A DNA stretch of 64,000 bases from Streptomyces agglomeratus (GCF_001746415.1 NZ_MEHJ01000001.1:4051001-4115000); one strand, 5' to 3'. Shown: positions 45,380-55,655, numbered from the stretch's first letter. Notes: a model not told the origin generated them from the letters alone. Made by a program: numbers and translations.

Positions 45380-46486
45380 TCAGCCATGCAGGGGGAGTTG
45401 GACCACCAGCAGCTTTCCGGCCATGGTCACGCCGCCGTCCATGGCGATGGCGAGGCCGTCGGCGTACACGTGCGGGCCTTCCACGACCGGCCCGGAATTG
45501 TCGTCACCGTCGTCCGCGCTCTCATTGCCCACTTCGCCCAGCAAATAGGGAATGGGGCTGTGACCATGGACGATGCGTTCGCCGCCGTACGCTTCGAGGA
45601 GCTCGCGCACCGCTTGGGCCCCGCCCTCGTCGCGGAAGGCGAAACGCTTGGTGAGCTTGCGGAAGACGTCCCAGCACTCGTCGGCGTCATTGCGCGTGAG
45701 AATGGCGTGGACTGTGTCGTTCACGTCCTCGATGGTGCTGCCGTAGTCGAGGTAGGCCGTCGTGTCGGAGTGCGTCAGCAGATGCGCGTCCTCCAGAGCC
45801 ACCGCGTCGAGCCGGGACATCCACTGGAGGTGTACGTCCTGGAGCCGGTCCATGTCGGCCTTCTGGCCGCCGTTGAGCAGCCAGGCGGCCTGGAAAGTGG
45901 CGGTGCCCGCACCGGAGTTGACGGGTGTGTCGCCGAACCGCTTGGCGCCGATGAGCAGCAGCTCGTGGTTGCCCATCAGGGCCTTGCAGTAGCCGCCGGC
46001 GGCCGCGGCCTCGGCGGACAGCCGCATCACGAGGTCGATGACGCCGATGCCGTCCGGGCCGCGGTCGGTGAAGTCGCCGAGGAACCAGAGCCGGGCGTTG
46101 CCCGCCGCCCAGTGGCCCTCGGCGTCGATGAGCCCCTGGGCGGCGAGGGCGGCGTACAGCTCGTCGAGGTAGCCGTGCACGTCACCGACGACGAACAGCG
46201 GGCCGAGGCCCTCGCCGGCGGCGGGCTTCGGCTCGGGCGCCGGCTCCACGGCGACCTGGAGCGTGTCGCCCGGACCGCCGCGGCTGATCACCGGGAGGTC
46301 GCGCTGTGTGGGCGTGTACCCCTCCGGCTCCTCGTCGACGGCGTAGGCGCTCCCGTAGGGGCTCGCGTAGTTGTTGCCGTATGCGTTCGTGTGCGCGGGA
46401 TCGGGGGCCTGGGCGTACGGAGGTACGCGGAAGTCCCGCAATGTCGCCGTCCGCACCGCGGGTCCCTGACCGGCCCCCTGAGTCAT
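45380..46486 (-). CDS. Metallophosphoesterase (PPP/ApaH-like)
   Basis: The 368-residue protein has a ~100-residue disordered N-terminal region, then the dimetal phosphoesterase motifs GDVHGYLDEL, GDFTDRGPDG, GNHELLL, and HGHSPIPYL near the end. It is a Ser/Thr phosphatase- or Ap4A-hydrolase-like enzyme. ATG 46486 follows GGAGGGG. The substrate is unknown. Confidence 0.88.
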   Translation of the reverse strand: MTQGAGQGPAVRTATLRDFRVPPYAQAPDPAHTNAYGNNYASPYGSAYAVDEEPEGYTPTQRDLPVISRGGPGDTLQVAVEPAPEPKPAAGEGLGPLFVVGDVHGYLDELYAALAAQGLIDAEGHWAAGNARLWFLGDFTDRGPDGIGVIDLVMRLSAEAAAAGGYCKALMGNHELLLIGAKRFGDTPVNSGAGTATFQAAWLLNGGQKADMDRLQDVHLQWMSRLDAVALEDAHLLTHSDTTAYLDYGSTIEDVNDTVHAILTRNDADECWDVFRKLTKRFAFRDEGGAQAVRELLEAYGGERIVHGHSPIPYLLGEVGNESADDGDDNSGPVVEGPHVYADGLAIAMDGGVTMAGKLLVVQLPLHG

Positions 46487-46662
46487 CGACCCCTCCACCA
46501 CCGTCGCGCGCCGCCGTACACCTTTGGGTCCCACCTGGTCGTGGTTGGTCCGCGGTGTCGTGCGCCCATCATAGGAATGAGGCTCGTGCTCTGTGACGCA
46601 CCAGGGGTGGTGAATCCGTGTGCGCTGGACGTTCGGCGGTTGTTTCGTCCCAATTGGGGAGG

Positions 46663-47775
46663 TCAGTCCCCGGCAGGTGAGCGCGGCGGGCTCACCGTGG
46701 TGCGTGGCGGCCGGCGCTGTGAGGACGTCCGGACGATGAGTTCGGTAGGTATCACCTGTTCGACGGGACTGTCAGTATTGATGCCTTCGATGGCGTCGAT
46801 GAGGAGCTGGACCACCGCCGTGCCGATGCGGCGCGGTTTGAGGGACAGCGTGGTGATGGGCGGGTCGGTGGCGGCGTACACGGTGGATTCGCTGCAACAG
46901 ACGAGCAGCAGGTCCTCCGGTACGCGCAGTCCGTAGCGGCGGGCCGCCGCGAGGAGGTCGGTGCCGTTGGGGTCGAAGAGCCCGTACACGGCGTCGGGCC
47001 GGTCGGGACGGGCGAGCAGCCGGTCGGCGGCCACGGCGCCCGCGCAGGGGTCGTGGGCCGGGTAGGACTCGTAGACGGGGTCCTGCCCGACGCGCTCGCA
47101 CCAGCGCAGGTACGCGTCGGTGGACAGGCGGGTGTAGGTGTCGGTGGTGTTGCCGGTGAGCAGTCCGATGCGGCGGGCTCCGGCGTCGGCGAGGTGGTCG
47201 AGCAGGTCGAGGACGGCTGCTTCGTGGTCGTTGTCGACCCAGGCGGTCACGGGCAGGGTGCCGGCAGGCCGGCCGTCGGAGACGACGGGAAGGCCCTGGC
47301 GTACGAGCTCGGTGACGACCGCGTCCTGGTCGGACGGGTCGATGACGACGGTGCCGTCGAGGGCGACGTTCGACCAGACGTCGTGCCGGGAGGTGGCGGG
47401 GAGGATGACTAGGGCGTACCCGCGGGCGAGTGCGGCGGAGGTCGCCGCTCGCGCCATCTCGGCGAAGTACGCGAATTCGGTGAAGGTGAAAGGTTCATCC
47501 CCGTAGGTGGTCACGGTCAGGCCGATGAGGCCCGACTTGCCGGTACGGAGGGTTCTGGCGGCCGCGGACGGGCGGTAGCCCAGTCTCTCGGCGACCTCGC
47601 GAACATGGCTGCGGGTGGCGTCCGGGAGCCGGCCCTTGCCGTTGAGCGCGTCGGAGACCGTCGTGATGGAGACACCGGCTGCGGCGGCGACGTCCCGAAT
47701 GCCTGCTCGTCCTGGCCTGGTGCTCCGCCGGGGGGTTTCCGTCCGGCTCACCTGATGCTTCCCTGCTGCTGTCAT
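46663..47775 (-). CDS. LacI family transcriptional regulator
   Basis: The 370-residue repressor has the N-terminal HTH and hinge (GIRDVAAAAGVSITTVSDALNGKGRLPDATRSHVREVAERLGYRP in residues ~24-70) and a periplasmic-binding-like sugar sensor domain (GLIGLTVTTYGDEPF ... PDAVYGLFDPNGTDLLAAARRYG). The ATG at 47775 is preceded by TACTAT at 47783-47788. It is divergent from hisC over a 350-bp region containing TGCATATGCA (47817-47826), a possible operator. The target is not evident. Confidence 0.92.
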   Translation of the reverse strand: MTAAGKHQVSRTETPRRSTRPGRAGIRDVAAAAGVSITTVSDALNGKGRLPDATRSHVREVAERLGYRPSAAARTLRTGKSGLIGLTVTTYGDEPFTFTEFAYFAEMARAATSAALARGYALVILPATSRHDVWSNVALDGTVVIDPSDQDAVVTELVRQGLPVVSDGRPAGTLPVTAWVDNDHEAAVLDLLDHLADAGARRIGLLTGNTTDTYTRLSTDAYLRWCERVGQDPVYESYPAHDPCAGAVAADRLLARPDRPDAVYGLFDPNGTDLLAAARRYGLRVPEDLLLVCCSESTVYAATDPPITTLSLKPRRIGTAVVQLLIDAIEGINTDSPVEQVIPTELIVRTSSQRRPPRTTVSPPRSPAGD

Positions 47776-47830
47776 GGCGAGCCGATAGTAGGGCTCGGAC
47801 GGCTGGTTAGGGCGGATGCATATGCAGCCG

Positions 47831-47860
47831 TTGACAGGCACGTTTCTGCAAGGCTATAGC
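47831..47860 (+). promoter_or_regulatory. Near-consensus promoter upstream of hisC
   Basis: TTGACA (47831-47836) and TATAGC (47855-47860) are separated by 18 bp, unusually close to the bacterial consensus for this genome. TGCATATGCA overlaps its upstream edge. Confidence 0.65.
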
Positions 47861-48125
47861 GGCCCAACAGCCTTTGAAAACAAGGCAGTTGGTAAACTCG
47901 GCCGGTCAGTCACGCCTGTCGACCGGCACGGTCCTGCCCAGTGGTCCATGTCTCGAAGAGGTCTCAACTCACCTTCACGGGGGACGCGCGCCACGGAGTG
48001 AGCCACCGGCGCGCGCCACCACGGGGAGCGCTCCCCCCATTCCGTGCGCCCGGCTGTTCGCAGGAGAGCCCAATCCTCATAAGGTGAGAAGTATTGGTGG
48101 CAGGTACGGTCTAGGAGGACCCAGA
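47861..48125 (+). other. 265-nt untranslated region before hisC, structured, possible sRNA or leader
   Basis: No convincing frame is seen. Stems visible: GCCGGTC/GACCGGC (47901-47907 with 47921-47927) and GGGGAGCGCTCCCC (48023-48036) nested in CACGG/CCGTG. A possible second promoter lies just before the hisC ribosome site. It could be a long leader or a separate small RNA. Confidence 0.4.
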
Positions 48126-49205
48126 GTGAGCGAGACGAGTCCCAAGCTGCGCGCGGTGCTGGAAGGCATCCCCACCTACAAGCCGGGGAAGCCTGCCGCT
48201 GCCGGGGGACCGGTGGCGTACAAGCTGTCCTCCAACGAGAACCCGTATCCGCCGCTGCCCGGCGTGCTGGAAGACGTGATCGCCGCCGCCGGTAATTTCA
48301 ACCGTTACCCGGACATGGCCTGTACCGGCCTGATGAACGAACTGGCGAACCGGTTCGGCGTGCCCGTGTCGCACATCGCGACCGGTACCGGGTCCGTCGG
48401 GGTGGCGCAGTCGCTGCTCCAGGCGACCTCGGGGCCGGGCGACGAGGTGATCTACGCCTGGCGGTCGTTCGAGGCGTACCCGATCATCACGCGGATCAGC
48501 GGCGCCACGGCGGTGGAGGTGCCGCTGACCGACGGCGACGTGCACGACCTGGACGCGATGGCCGCCGCCATCACCGAGCGGACCCGGCTGATCTTCGTCT
48601 GCAACCCCAACAACCCGACCGGCACGGCGGTGCGCAGGGCCGAGCTGGAGCGGTTCCTGGACCGGGTGCCCTCGGACGTGCTGGTGGTGCTGGACGAGGC
48701 GTACCGGGAGTTCGTGCGCGACGAGGACGTGCCGGACGGCATCGAGCTCTACCGCGACCGCCCCAACGTGGCGGTGCTGCGTACCTTCTCCAAGGCGTAC
48801 GGACTGGCCGGGCTGCGGGTCGGCTTCGCCGTCGCGCACGAGCCGGTGGCGGCCGCGCTGCGCAAGACGGCGGTGCCGTTCGGTGTGAGCCAGCTGGCGC
48901 AGGACGCGGCGGTCGCCTCGCTGCGGGCCGAGGACGAGCTGCTCGGCCGGGTCGGTTCGCTGGTCTGCGAGCGCAAGCGGGTGTACGAGGCGCTGGTCGA
49001 GCAGGGCTGGAACGTACCGGACACCCAGGCGAACTTCGTCTGGATGCGGCTGGGCGAGCGTACGGCCGACTTCGCGGCGGCCTGTGAGAAGGCCGGCGTC
49101 GTCGTCAGGCCGTTCGCCGGCGAGGGGCTGCGCGTGACGATCGGGGAGGACGAGGCGAACGACATCTTCCTGCACACGGCGGAGGCGTTCTTCAAGGAGC
49201 TGTAG
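48126..49205 (+). CDS. hisC: Histidinol-phosphate aminotransferase-type enzyme
   Basis: The 359-residue class I/II aminotransferase has [15 protein letters not shown] at the start, [15 protein letters not shown] [15 protein letters not shown], the DEAYREF aspartate and the PLP lysine in [15 protein letters not shown]. It is a HisC-like transaminase outside the main his operon, so it may also act on aromatic keto acids. GTG 48126 has the perfect TAGGAGGA site; the longer upstream frame is not coding. Confidence 0.9.
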   Translation: MSETSPKLRAVLEGIPTYKPGKPAAAGGPVAYKLSSNENPYPPLPGVLEDVIAAAGNFNRYPDMACTGLMNELANRFGVPVSHIATGTGSVGVAQSLLQATSGPGDEVIYAWRSFEAYPIITRISGATAVEVPLTDGDVHDLDAMAAAITERTRLIFVCNPNNPTGTAVRRAELERFLDRVPSDVLVVLDEAYREFVRDEDVPDGIELYRDRPNVAVLRTFSKAYGLAGLRVGFAVAHEPVAAALRKTAVPFGVSQLAQDAAVASLRAEDELLGRVGSLVCERKRVYEALVEQGWNVPDTQANFVWMRLGERTADFAAACEKAGVVVRPFAGEGLRVTIGEDEANDIFLHTAEAFFKEL

Positions 49206-49400
49206 GTCACACGCGGCACGAGCTGTACATCACACAGTCCGCGCCGCCTGGGCGGTCCACCTTGGTTGTGCGGGACGGATCGCCGCTTCACCCTTGCTTT
49301 CCTGTGCCCTCGTGCGTCTTTTCGGAGACGTTCGAGGGCGCAGTTGTACCCCCCGGCTGGATGTACCGAAACACACGTGCGACATACTGTTGCTTGTGAA

Positions 49401-49416
49401 TGTGAACGCGTTCACA
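49401..49416. promoter_or_regulatory. Rex operator (ROP) of the cyd operon
   Basis: TGTGAACGCGTTCACA is identical to the operator described for the redox repressor Rex in S. coelicolor. It lies 57 bp before cydA and would couple expression to the NADH/NAD+ ratio. Confidence 0.93.
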
Positions 49417-49472
49417 AGCTCACGTTTCACAAGCTCCACAAAGCTCCGAGGCGATACGAAGGAGAAGGCGAC

Positions 49473-50981
49473 GTGGACCTAGCTCTGGCGCCGGAGACTC
49501 TCGCGCGATGGCAGTTCGGCATCACCACCGTCTACCACTTCCTTTTTGTTCCCCTGACGATCTCGCTCGCCGCGCTCACCGCGGGACTGGAGACCGCCTG
49601 GGTGCGTACGCAGAAGGAGAAGTACCTCAGGGCCACCAAGTTCTGGGGCAAGCTCTTCCTGATCAACATCGCGATGGGTGTCGTCACCGGCATCGTCCAG
49701 GAGTTCCAGTTCGGCATGAACTGGTCCGACTACTCGCGGTTCGTGGGTGACGTCTTCGGGGCGCCGCTGGCCTTCGAGGCGCTGATCGCCTTCTTCTTCG
49801 AATCCACCTTCATCGGGCTGTGGATCTTCGGCTGGGACAAGCTGCCGAAGAAGATCCACCTGGCCTGCATATGGATGGTCTCGATCGGCACGGTCCTGTC
49901 CGCGTACTTCATCCTGGCGGCCAACTCCTGGATGCAGCACCCGGTCGGCTACCGCATCAACGAGGAGCGCGGGCGCGCCGAGCTCACTGACTTCTGGCGC
50001 GTGCTCACCCAGGACACCGCGCTCACCCAGTTCTTCCACACCATCACGGCGGCGTTCCTCGTGGGCGGCGCGTTCATGGTCGGCATCGCCGCCTTCCACC
50101 TGGCGCGCAAGAAGCACGTCCCGGTAATGCGCACCTCGCTGCGGCTCGGGCTGATCACCGTCGTGATCGCCGGAATGCTCACCGCCGTTAGCGGCGACCT
50201 GCTCGGCAAGGTCATGTTCAAGCAGCAGCCGATGAAGATGGCCGCCGCGGAAGCGCTGTGGGACGGCGAGGCGCCGGCGCCGTTCTCGATCTTCGCGTAC
50301 GGAGACGTCGACGCGGGGCACAACAAGGTCGCCGTCGAGATCCCCGGACTGCTGTCCTTCCTCGCCAACGACGACTTCTCCTCGTACGTCCCCGGCATCA
50401 ACGACGTCAACAAGGCCGAGCAGGAGAAGTTCGGGCCCGGCGACTACCGGCCCAACATCCCCGTCGCGTACTGGGGCTTCCGCTGGATGATCGGCTTCGG
50501 CATGGCGTCCTTCTCGCTCGGCATGCTCGGACTGTGGCTGACGCGCAAGAAGTTCATGCTGCCGGCGGCGCTGCGGACCGGTGACGACGAAGTGCCGAAT
50601 CTGGTGCTCTTCAAGAACAAGACGCTCAGCCCCAAGTTCGCCCGGTGGTACTGGATCGTCGCGCTGTGGACGATGGGCTTCCCGCTGATCGCCAGCTCGT
50701 GGGGCTGGATCTTCACCGAGATGGGCCGTCAGCCCTGGGTCGTGTACGGCGTGCTGCGCACCAGCGACGCGGTCTCCCCCGGCGTCTCGCAGGGCGAGGT
50801 GATCGCCTCGATGACCGTCTTCACGCTCCTCTACGCGATCCTCGCCGTCATCGAGGTCAAGCTCCTCGTGAAGTACGTCAAGGCCGGACCGCCCGAACTC
50901 ACGGAGTCCGACCTCAACCCGCCCACCAAGATCGGCGGCGACCACGCGGACGCCGACCGGCCGATGGCCTTCTCGTACTGA
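49473..50981 (+). CDS. cydA: Cytochrome bd ubiquinol/menaquinol oxidase subunit I
   Basis: The 502-residue protein has about nine helices. The haem-ligand His of helix 1 is in TTVYHFLFVP (residue 22), a second in TQFFHTITAAF, and the Met ligand in FRWMIGFGMASF. The Q-loop is short. GTG 49473 follows GAAGGAGAAGG; the upstream frame is excluded by the Rex operator and promoter. It is the first gene of cydA-cydB-cydCD, used at low oxygen. Confidence 0.97.
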   Translation: MDLALAPETLARWQFGITTVYHFLFVPLTISLAALTAGLETAWVRTQKEKYLRATKFWGKLFLINIAMGVVTGIVQEFQFGMNWSDYSRFVGDVFGAPLAFEALIAFFFESTFIGLWIFGWDKLPKKIHLACIWMVSIGTVLSAYFILAANSWMQHPVGYRINEERGRAELTDFWRVLTQDTALTQFFHTITAAFLVGGAFMVGIAAFHLARKKHVPVMRTSLRLGLITVVIAGMLTAVSGDLLGKVMFKQQPMKMAAAEALWDGEAPAPFSIFAYGDVDAGHNKVAVEIPGLLSFLANDDFSSYVPGINDVNKAEQEKFGPGDYRPNIPVAYWGFRWMIGFGMASFSLGMLGLWLTRKKFMLPAALRTGDDEVPNLVLFKNKTLSPKFARWYWIVALWTMGFPLIASSWGWIFTEMGRQPWVVYGVLRTSDAVSPGVSQGEVIASMTVFTLLYAILAVIEVKLLVKYVKAGPPELTESDLNPPTKIGGDHADADRPMAFSY

Positions 50982-50999
50982 GGACTGAGGAGCTGAGGT

Positions 51000-52004
51000 A
51001 TGGAACTCCACGACGTCTGGTTCGTGCTCATCGCCGTCCTGTGGACCGGCTACTTCTTCCTGGAGGGCTTCGACTTCGGGATCGGTGTCCTGACGAAGCT
51101 GCTCGCCCGTGACCGCAAGGAGAAGCGGGTCCTGATCAACACCATCGGACCCGTCTGGGACGGCAACGAGGTGTGGCTGCTGAGCGCCGGCGGCGCGACG
51201 TTCGCCGCCTTCCCCGACTGGTACGCCACGCTCTTCTCCGGGTTCTACCTGCCGCTGCTGCTGATCCTGGTCTGCCTGATCGTGCGCGGGGTGGCGTTCG
51301 AGTACCGGGTCAAGCGGACCGGGGAGCGCTGGCAGACCAACTGGGAGCACGCGATCTTCTGGACCTCGCTGCTGCCCGCGTTCCTGTGGGGCGTCGCCTT
51401 CGGCAACATCGTGCGCGGTGTGAAGATCGACGCGGACATGGAGTACGTCGGCACCCTGGGCGACCTGCTCAACCCGTACGCGCTGCTCGGCGGGCTCGTC
51501 ACGCTGACGCTCTTCACCTTCCACGGCGCGGTCTTCGCCGGGCTCAAGACGCTCGGCGACATCCGGGAGCGGGCGCGCCGGCTCGCGCTCAAGCTCGGGG
51601 TCGTCACCGGGATGCTGGCCGTCGCCTTCCTGGGCTGGACGCAGCGGGACAACGGCGGCACGGCGAGCCTGGTCGCGATGGCGGTGGCGGTACTCGCGCT
51701 GGTCGCCGCGATCGGGTTCACGGCGGCCGGGCGTGAGGGATGGGCCTTCGGGCTGTCGGGGGTGACCATCGTGGCCGCGATCGCGATGCTCTTCCTGACA
51801 CTGTTCCCGAATGTCATGCCGTCCTCGCTGAACGACGCGTGGAGCCTCACGGTCACCAACGCCTCGTCCACGCCGTACACCTTGAAGATCATGACCTGGT
51901 GCGCGGGGATCGCGATGCCGGTGGTGCTCCTCTACCAGGGCTGGACGTACTGGGTGTTCCGCAAGCGGATCGGCACGCAGCACATCGCCGACGCGCACCA
52001 GTAG
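51000..52004 (+). CDS. cydB: Cytochrome bd oxidase subunit II
   Basis: The 334-residue protein starts MELHDVWFVLIAVLWTGYFFLEGFDFGIGVL and contains GPVWDGNEVWLLSAGGATFAAFPDWYATLFS, the CydB signature, plus about eight helices. It lies 18 bp after cydA, with TGAGGAGCTGAGG before the start. The stop is 3 bp before cydCD. Confidence 0.97.
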   Translation: MELHDVWFVLIAVLWTGYFFLEGFDFGIGVLTKLLARDRKEKRVLINTIGPVWDGNEVWLLSAGGATFAAFPDWYATLFSGFYLPLLLILVCLIVRGVAFEYRVKRTGERWQTNWEHAIFWTSLLPAFLWGVAFGNIVRGVKIDADMEYVGTLGDLLNPYALLGGLVTLTLFTFHGAVFAGLKTLGDIRERARRLALKLGVVTGMLAVAFLGWTQRDNGGTASLVAMAVAVLALVAAIGFTAAGREGWAFGLSGVTIVAAIAMLFLTLFPNVMPSSLNDAWSLTVTNASSTPYTLKIMTWCAGIAMPVVLLYQGWTYWVFRKRIGTQHIADAHQ

Positions 52005-52007
52005 GGA

Positions 52008-55000
52008 ATGTTTCACGTGAAACCGATCGATCCGCGCCTGCTCCGGTACGCCCGCGCCACCCGCCTCTTCCTCGGGGCGGTGGTGCTCCTCGGGCTGGCC
52101 GGGGCGGGCCTGGTCGTCGCGCAGGCGATGCTCATCGCCGAGGTGGTGGTCGGCTCGTTCCAGCGAGGGCTGGACGGTACGGAGCTGCGTACGCCGCTGT
52201 TGCTGCTCGCGGGGGTCGCGCTGGGACGCGGCCTGATCGCGTGGCTCACGGAACTGGCCGCGCACCGGGCGAGCGCGGCGGTCAAGTCGGAGCTGCGGGG
52301 GCGGCTGCTGGAGCGGGCGGTCGCGCTCGGGCCCGGTTGGTTGACCGGGCAGCGAGTGGGGTCGCTGGTGGCGCTGGCTACGCGGGGCGTTGACGCGCTC
52401 GACGACTACTTCTCCCGGTACCTGCCGCAGCTCGGGCTCGCCATCGTCGTGCCGGTGGCGGTGCTCGCGCGGATCGTGACCGAGGACTGGGTCTCGGCGG
52501 CGGTGATCGTGGGGACGCTGCCGCTGATCCCGCTCTTCATGATCCTGATCGGGTGGGCCACCCAGGCACGGATGGACCGGCAGTGGAAGCTGCTGTCACG
52601 GCTGTCCGGGCACTTCCTGGACGTGGTCGCCGGGCTTCCCACGCTGAAGGTGTTCGGGCGGGCGAAGGCGCAGGCCGAGTCGATCCGGTCGATCACGGCG
52701 GAGTACCGGCAGGCGACGATGCGCACGCTGCGCATCGCGTTCCTGTCATCGTTCGCACTGGAGCTGCTGGCGACGCTGTCGGTGGCGCTGGTCGCGGTGG
52801 GCATCGGCATGCGGCTGGTGCACGGAGACCTGGATCTGTACACGGGCCTGGTGATTCTGGTCCTCGCACCCGAGGCGTATCTGCCGCTGCGGCAGGTCGG
52901 GGCGCAGTACCACGCGGCGGCGGAAGGGCTGGCCGCCGCCGAGGAGATCTTCGACGTACTGGAAACGGAGCCGCTCGGCGCGGCGGGCGGAGCGGACGCG
53001 CCTGCTTCCGGGGCGCTTCGGGTGGAGGGGGTGACGGTCCGGCACGCGGGGCGCGCCGAGGCGTCGCTGGACTCGGCGTCGCTGGTCGTCGCCGAGGGCG
53101 AGACGGTCGCCGTTGTCGGCCCGAGCGGGGTCGGCAAGAGCACGCTGCTGAATGTTCTGCTGGGGTTCGCCCCGGTGGACGACGGCAGGGTCCTCGTCGG
53201 CGACGGGGCGGACGCGGTGGACCTCGCGGCCGTTTCGATGGAGCGGTGGCGGGAGCGGATCGCGTGGGTTCCACAGCGGCCGTACCTGTTCGCGGGAACG
53301 GTCGCGGAGAACGTACGGCTGGCGCGGCCGGACGCGGACGCGGCGGCGGTGGAGGCGGCGCTGCGGGACGCCGGCGCGTACGACTTCGTGGCCGCGCTGC
53401 CCCGGGGCGTGGAGACGCGGCTCGGGGAGGACGGTGCGGGGATCTCGGCCGGGCAGCGGCAACGGCTCGCCCTGGCACGGGCGTTCCTCGCGGACCGGCC
53501 GCTGCTGCTGCTGGACGAGCCGACGGCGAACCTGGACGGCGAGACCGAAGCGGGAATCGTCGAGGCGGTCCGGAGGCTTGCGGCGGGGCGCACCGTGGTG
53601 CTGGTCGTGCACCGGCCGGCGCTGCTGGCCGTGGCGGACCGCGTGGTGGAACTGGGGCGTACGCCCGGCGGGCCCGGTGGGCCCGAGCTGGTGCTGAGCG
53701 GTGGGACCGGTGCGCACGGCGGGCCGGTGCCGGGCGGTGGGCCGGCGAGTTCCGAGGTGTCGTCATCGGGCGCGGGTGCGGGTGCGGTTCGCCCTGTTGG
53801 CGCGGCCGAGCCCGCCGGCCTGCCCGGTGCCGGGGAGCCGGCCGACGGGCGTTCCACGGGCGTTGCCGGTCCGGCGGCCCGTGGTGGCGGCCGTGGAGTG
53901 CTGCGGCGGGTGCGGGAATCCGCCGGGGAGTTGCGGGGGCGGCTGGGCCTCGCGCTGGTGCTCGGCAGTCTCGCGCTCGGGTCGGCCGTGGGGCTCATGG
54001 CCGTGTCCGGCTGGCTGATCTCGCGTGCCTCCGAGCAGCCGCCGGTGCTCTACCTGATGGTCGCCGTCACCGCGACCCGTGCCTTCGGTATCGGGCGGGC
54101 CGTCTTCCGGTACGCCGAGCGGCTCGTGGCGCACGACGCCGTGCTGCGGATGCTCGCCGAGATGCGCGTCGCCGTGTACCGGCGGCTGGAGCGGATCGCG
54201 CCCGCCGGACTGCGGGAGACCCGGCGCGGTGACCTGCTGTCCCGGCTCGTCGCGGATGTCGACGCGTTGCAGGACTACTGGCTGCGGTGGCTGCTGCCCG
54301 TCGGCAGCGCCGTTCTCGTGGGTGCGGGCTCCGTCGGTTTCACCGCCTGGCTGCTGCCCGAGGCAGGGGCGGTACTGGCCGTCGGGCTGCTGGTGGCCGG
54401 CGTCGGTGTGCCGTGGCTGAGCGGGGCGTGTGCCCGGCGGGCCGAGCGGCAGCTGGCGCCCGCGCGCGGAGCGCTGGCGACGCGCATCGCCGATCTGCTG
54501 GGCGGCACGGCCGAGCTGACCGTCGCCGGTGCGCTGAAGCGGCGTACGGCCGGCGCAAGGGAAGCGGACGGGGTGCTGACGCGGATCGCCTCGCGCGGCG
54601 CGACCGCCACCGCCCTCGGCGGCGGGCTCTCCTCGCTGGCCTGCGGGCTGACCGTCGTGGCCGCCGCGCTCGCCGGCGTCCAGGCTGTGCACGACGGGCG
54701 GCTGTCGGGGGTGACGCTGGCCGTGGTCGTACTGACCCCGCTGGCCGCCTTCGAGGCCGTCACCGGGCTTCCCCTCGCCGTGCAGTACCGCAGGCGCGTG
54801 AGGCACAGCGCCGAGCGCGTGTACGAGGTGCTGGACGCTCCGGTGCCGGTGCGCGAGCCGCAGACGCCCGCCGCCCGCCCCGCCTCGCCGTTCCCGCTGG
54901 AGATGCGGGGGATCGGCGCCCGGTACGCCGGGCAGGAGCGGGACGCGCTGGCCGGCTTCGACCTGACGCTGGAGGCCGGCCGCCGGGTCGCCGTCGTCGG

Positions 55001-55655
55001 CGCCTCCGGGGCCGGGAAGACCACGCTCGCCCAGGTGCTGCTGCGCTTCCTGGACGCGCGGGAAGGCACGTTCACGCTCGGCGGAACGGACGCCGCCGCT
55101 CTCGACGGCGACGACGTGCGCAGGCTCGTCGGCCTGTGCGCCCAGGACGCCCACCTCTTCGACAGCTCCGTACGGGAGAACCTGAGGCTGGCCAGGCCCG
55201 ACGCCACCGAGGGCGAGCTCAGGGACGCGCTCGCCGCCGCCCGGCTGCTGACCTGGGTCGACGGGCTGCCCGACGGGCTCGACACGATGGTCGGCGAACA
55301 CGGCGCCCGCCTGTCCGGCGGCCAGCGCCAGCGTCTCGCGCTGGCGCGCGCCCTGCTGGCCGACTTCCCGGTCCTCGTACTCGACGAACCCGCCGAACAC
55401 CTCGACCTGGCGACGGCGGACGCCCTGACCACCGACCTGCTGAAAGCCACGGAGGGGCGTACGACGCTGATCATCACGCACCGGCTCCAGGGACTCGACG
55501 CCGTGGACGAGGTGATCGTGCTGGACGGCGGGCGCGCCGTGCAGCGCGGCCCGTACGGGCGGCTGGTGGAAGCTCGGGGGCCGCTGCGGCGGATGCGCGA
55601 GCGCGAGCTGTCGGCCGAGCCGTTCGGAGCGGGCGTGGCCGTGGAGGCGCCCTGA
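52008..55655 (+). CDS. cydCD: Fused CydD-CydC ABC exporter for cytochrome bd assembly
   Basis: The 1215-residue fusion carries two complete TM-ATPase halves. CydD half: TM1-6 (~20-300), Walker A GPSGVGKSTLL, signature ISAGQRQRLALARA, Walker B LLLLDEPTANLD. A low-complexity Gly/Ala/Pro linker follows (~550-625). CydC half: TM (~640-930), GASGAGKTTLA, LSGGQRQRLALARA, VLVLDEPAEHLD. It exports thiols needed for haem d insertion. ATG 52008 is 3 bp after cydB; the parS site overlaps codons 1-5 (MFHVK). Separate cydD and cydC genes are the rule elsewhere; fusion is typical of Streptomyces. Confidence 0.97.
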   Translation: MFHVKPIDPRLLRYARATRLFLGAVVLLGLAGAGLVVAQAMLIAEVVVGSFQRGLDGTELRTPLLLLAGVALGRGLIAWLTELAAHRASAAVKSELRGRLLERAVALGPGWLTGQRVGSLVALATRGVDALDDYFSRYLPQLGLAIVVPVAVLARIVTEDWVSAAVIVGTLPLIPLFMILIGWATQARMDRQWKLLSRLSGHFLDVVAGLPTLKVFGRAKAQAESIRSITAEYRQATMRTLRIAFLSSFALELLATLSVALVAVGIGMRLVHGDLDLYTGLVILVLAPEAYLPLRQVGAQYHAAAEGLAAAEEIFDVLETEPLGAAGGADAPASGALRVEGVTVRHAGRAEASLDSASLVVAEGETVAVVGPSGVGKSTLLNVLLGFAPVDDGRVLVGDGADAVDLAAVSMERWRERIAWVPQRPYLFAGTVAENVRLARPDADAAAVEAALRDAGAYDFVAALPRGVETRLGEDGAGISAGQRQRLALARAFLADRPLLLLDEPTANLDGETEAGIVEAVRRLAAGRTVVLVVHRPALLAVADRVVELGRTPGGPGGPELVLSGGTGAHGGPVPGGGPASSEVSSSGAGAGAVRPVGAAEPAGLPGAGEPADGRSTGVAGPAARGGGRGVLRRVRESAGELRGRLGLALVLGSLALGSAVGLMAVSGWLISRASEQPPVLYLMVAVTATRAFGIGRAVFRYAERLVAHDAVLRMLAEMRVAVYRRLERIAPAGLRETRRGDLLSRLVADVDALQDYWLRWLLPVGSAVLVGAGSVGFTAWLLPEAGAVLAVGLLVAGVGVPWLSGACARRAERQLAPARGALATRIADLLGGTAELTVAGALKRRTAGAREADGVLTRIASRGATATALGGGLSSLACGLTVVAAALAGVQAVHDGRLSGVTLAVVVLTPLAAFEAVTGLPLAVQYRRRVRHSAERVYEVLDAPVPVREPQTPAARPASPFPLEMRGIGARYAGQERDALAGFDLTLEAGRRVAVVGASGAGKTTLAQVLLRFLDAREGTFTLGGTDAAALDGDDVRRLVGLCAQDAHLFDSSVRENLRLARPDATEGELRDALAAARLLTWVDGLPDGLDTMVGEHGARLSGGQRQRLALARALLADFPVLVLDEPAEHLDLATADALTTDLLKATEGRTTLIITHRLQGLDAVDEVIVLDGGRAVQRGPYGRLVEARGPLRRMRERELSAEPFGAGVAVEAP
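52010..52023. promoter_or_regulatory. parS site, copy 6, overlapping the cydCD start codon
   Basis: Perfect GTTTCACGTGAAAC beginning at the G of the cydCD ATG. Read in frame it encodes FHVK, as at the DUF2269-like gene. Confidence 0.9.

Noticed and set aside
49479..52265. A 928-codon minus-strand frame antisense to cydA and cydB
   Set aside because: Arg/Glu/His-rich composition with no domains; it mirrors codon bias of the strongly supported cyd genes.
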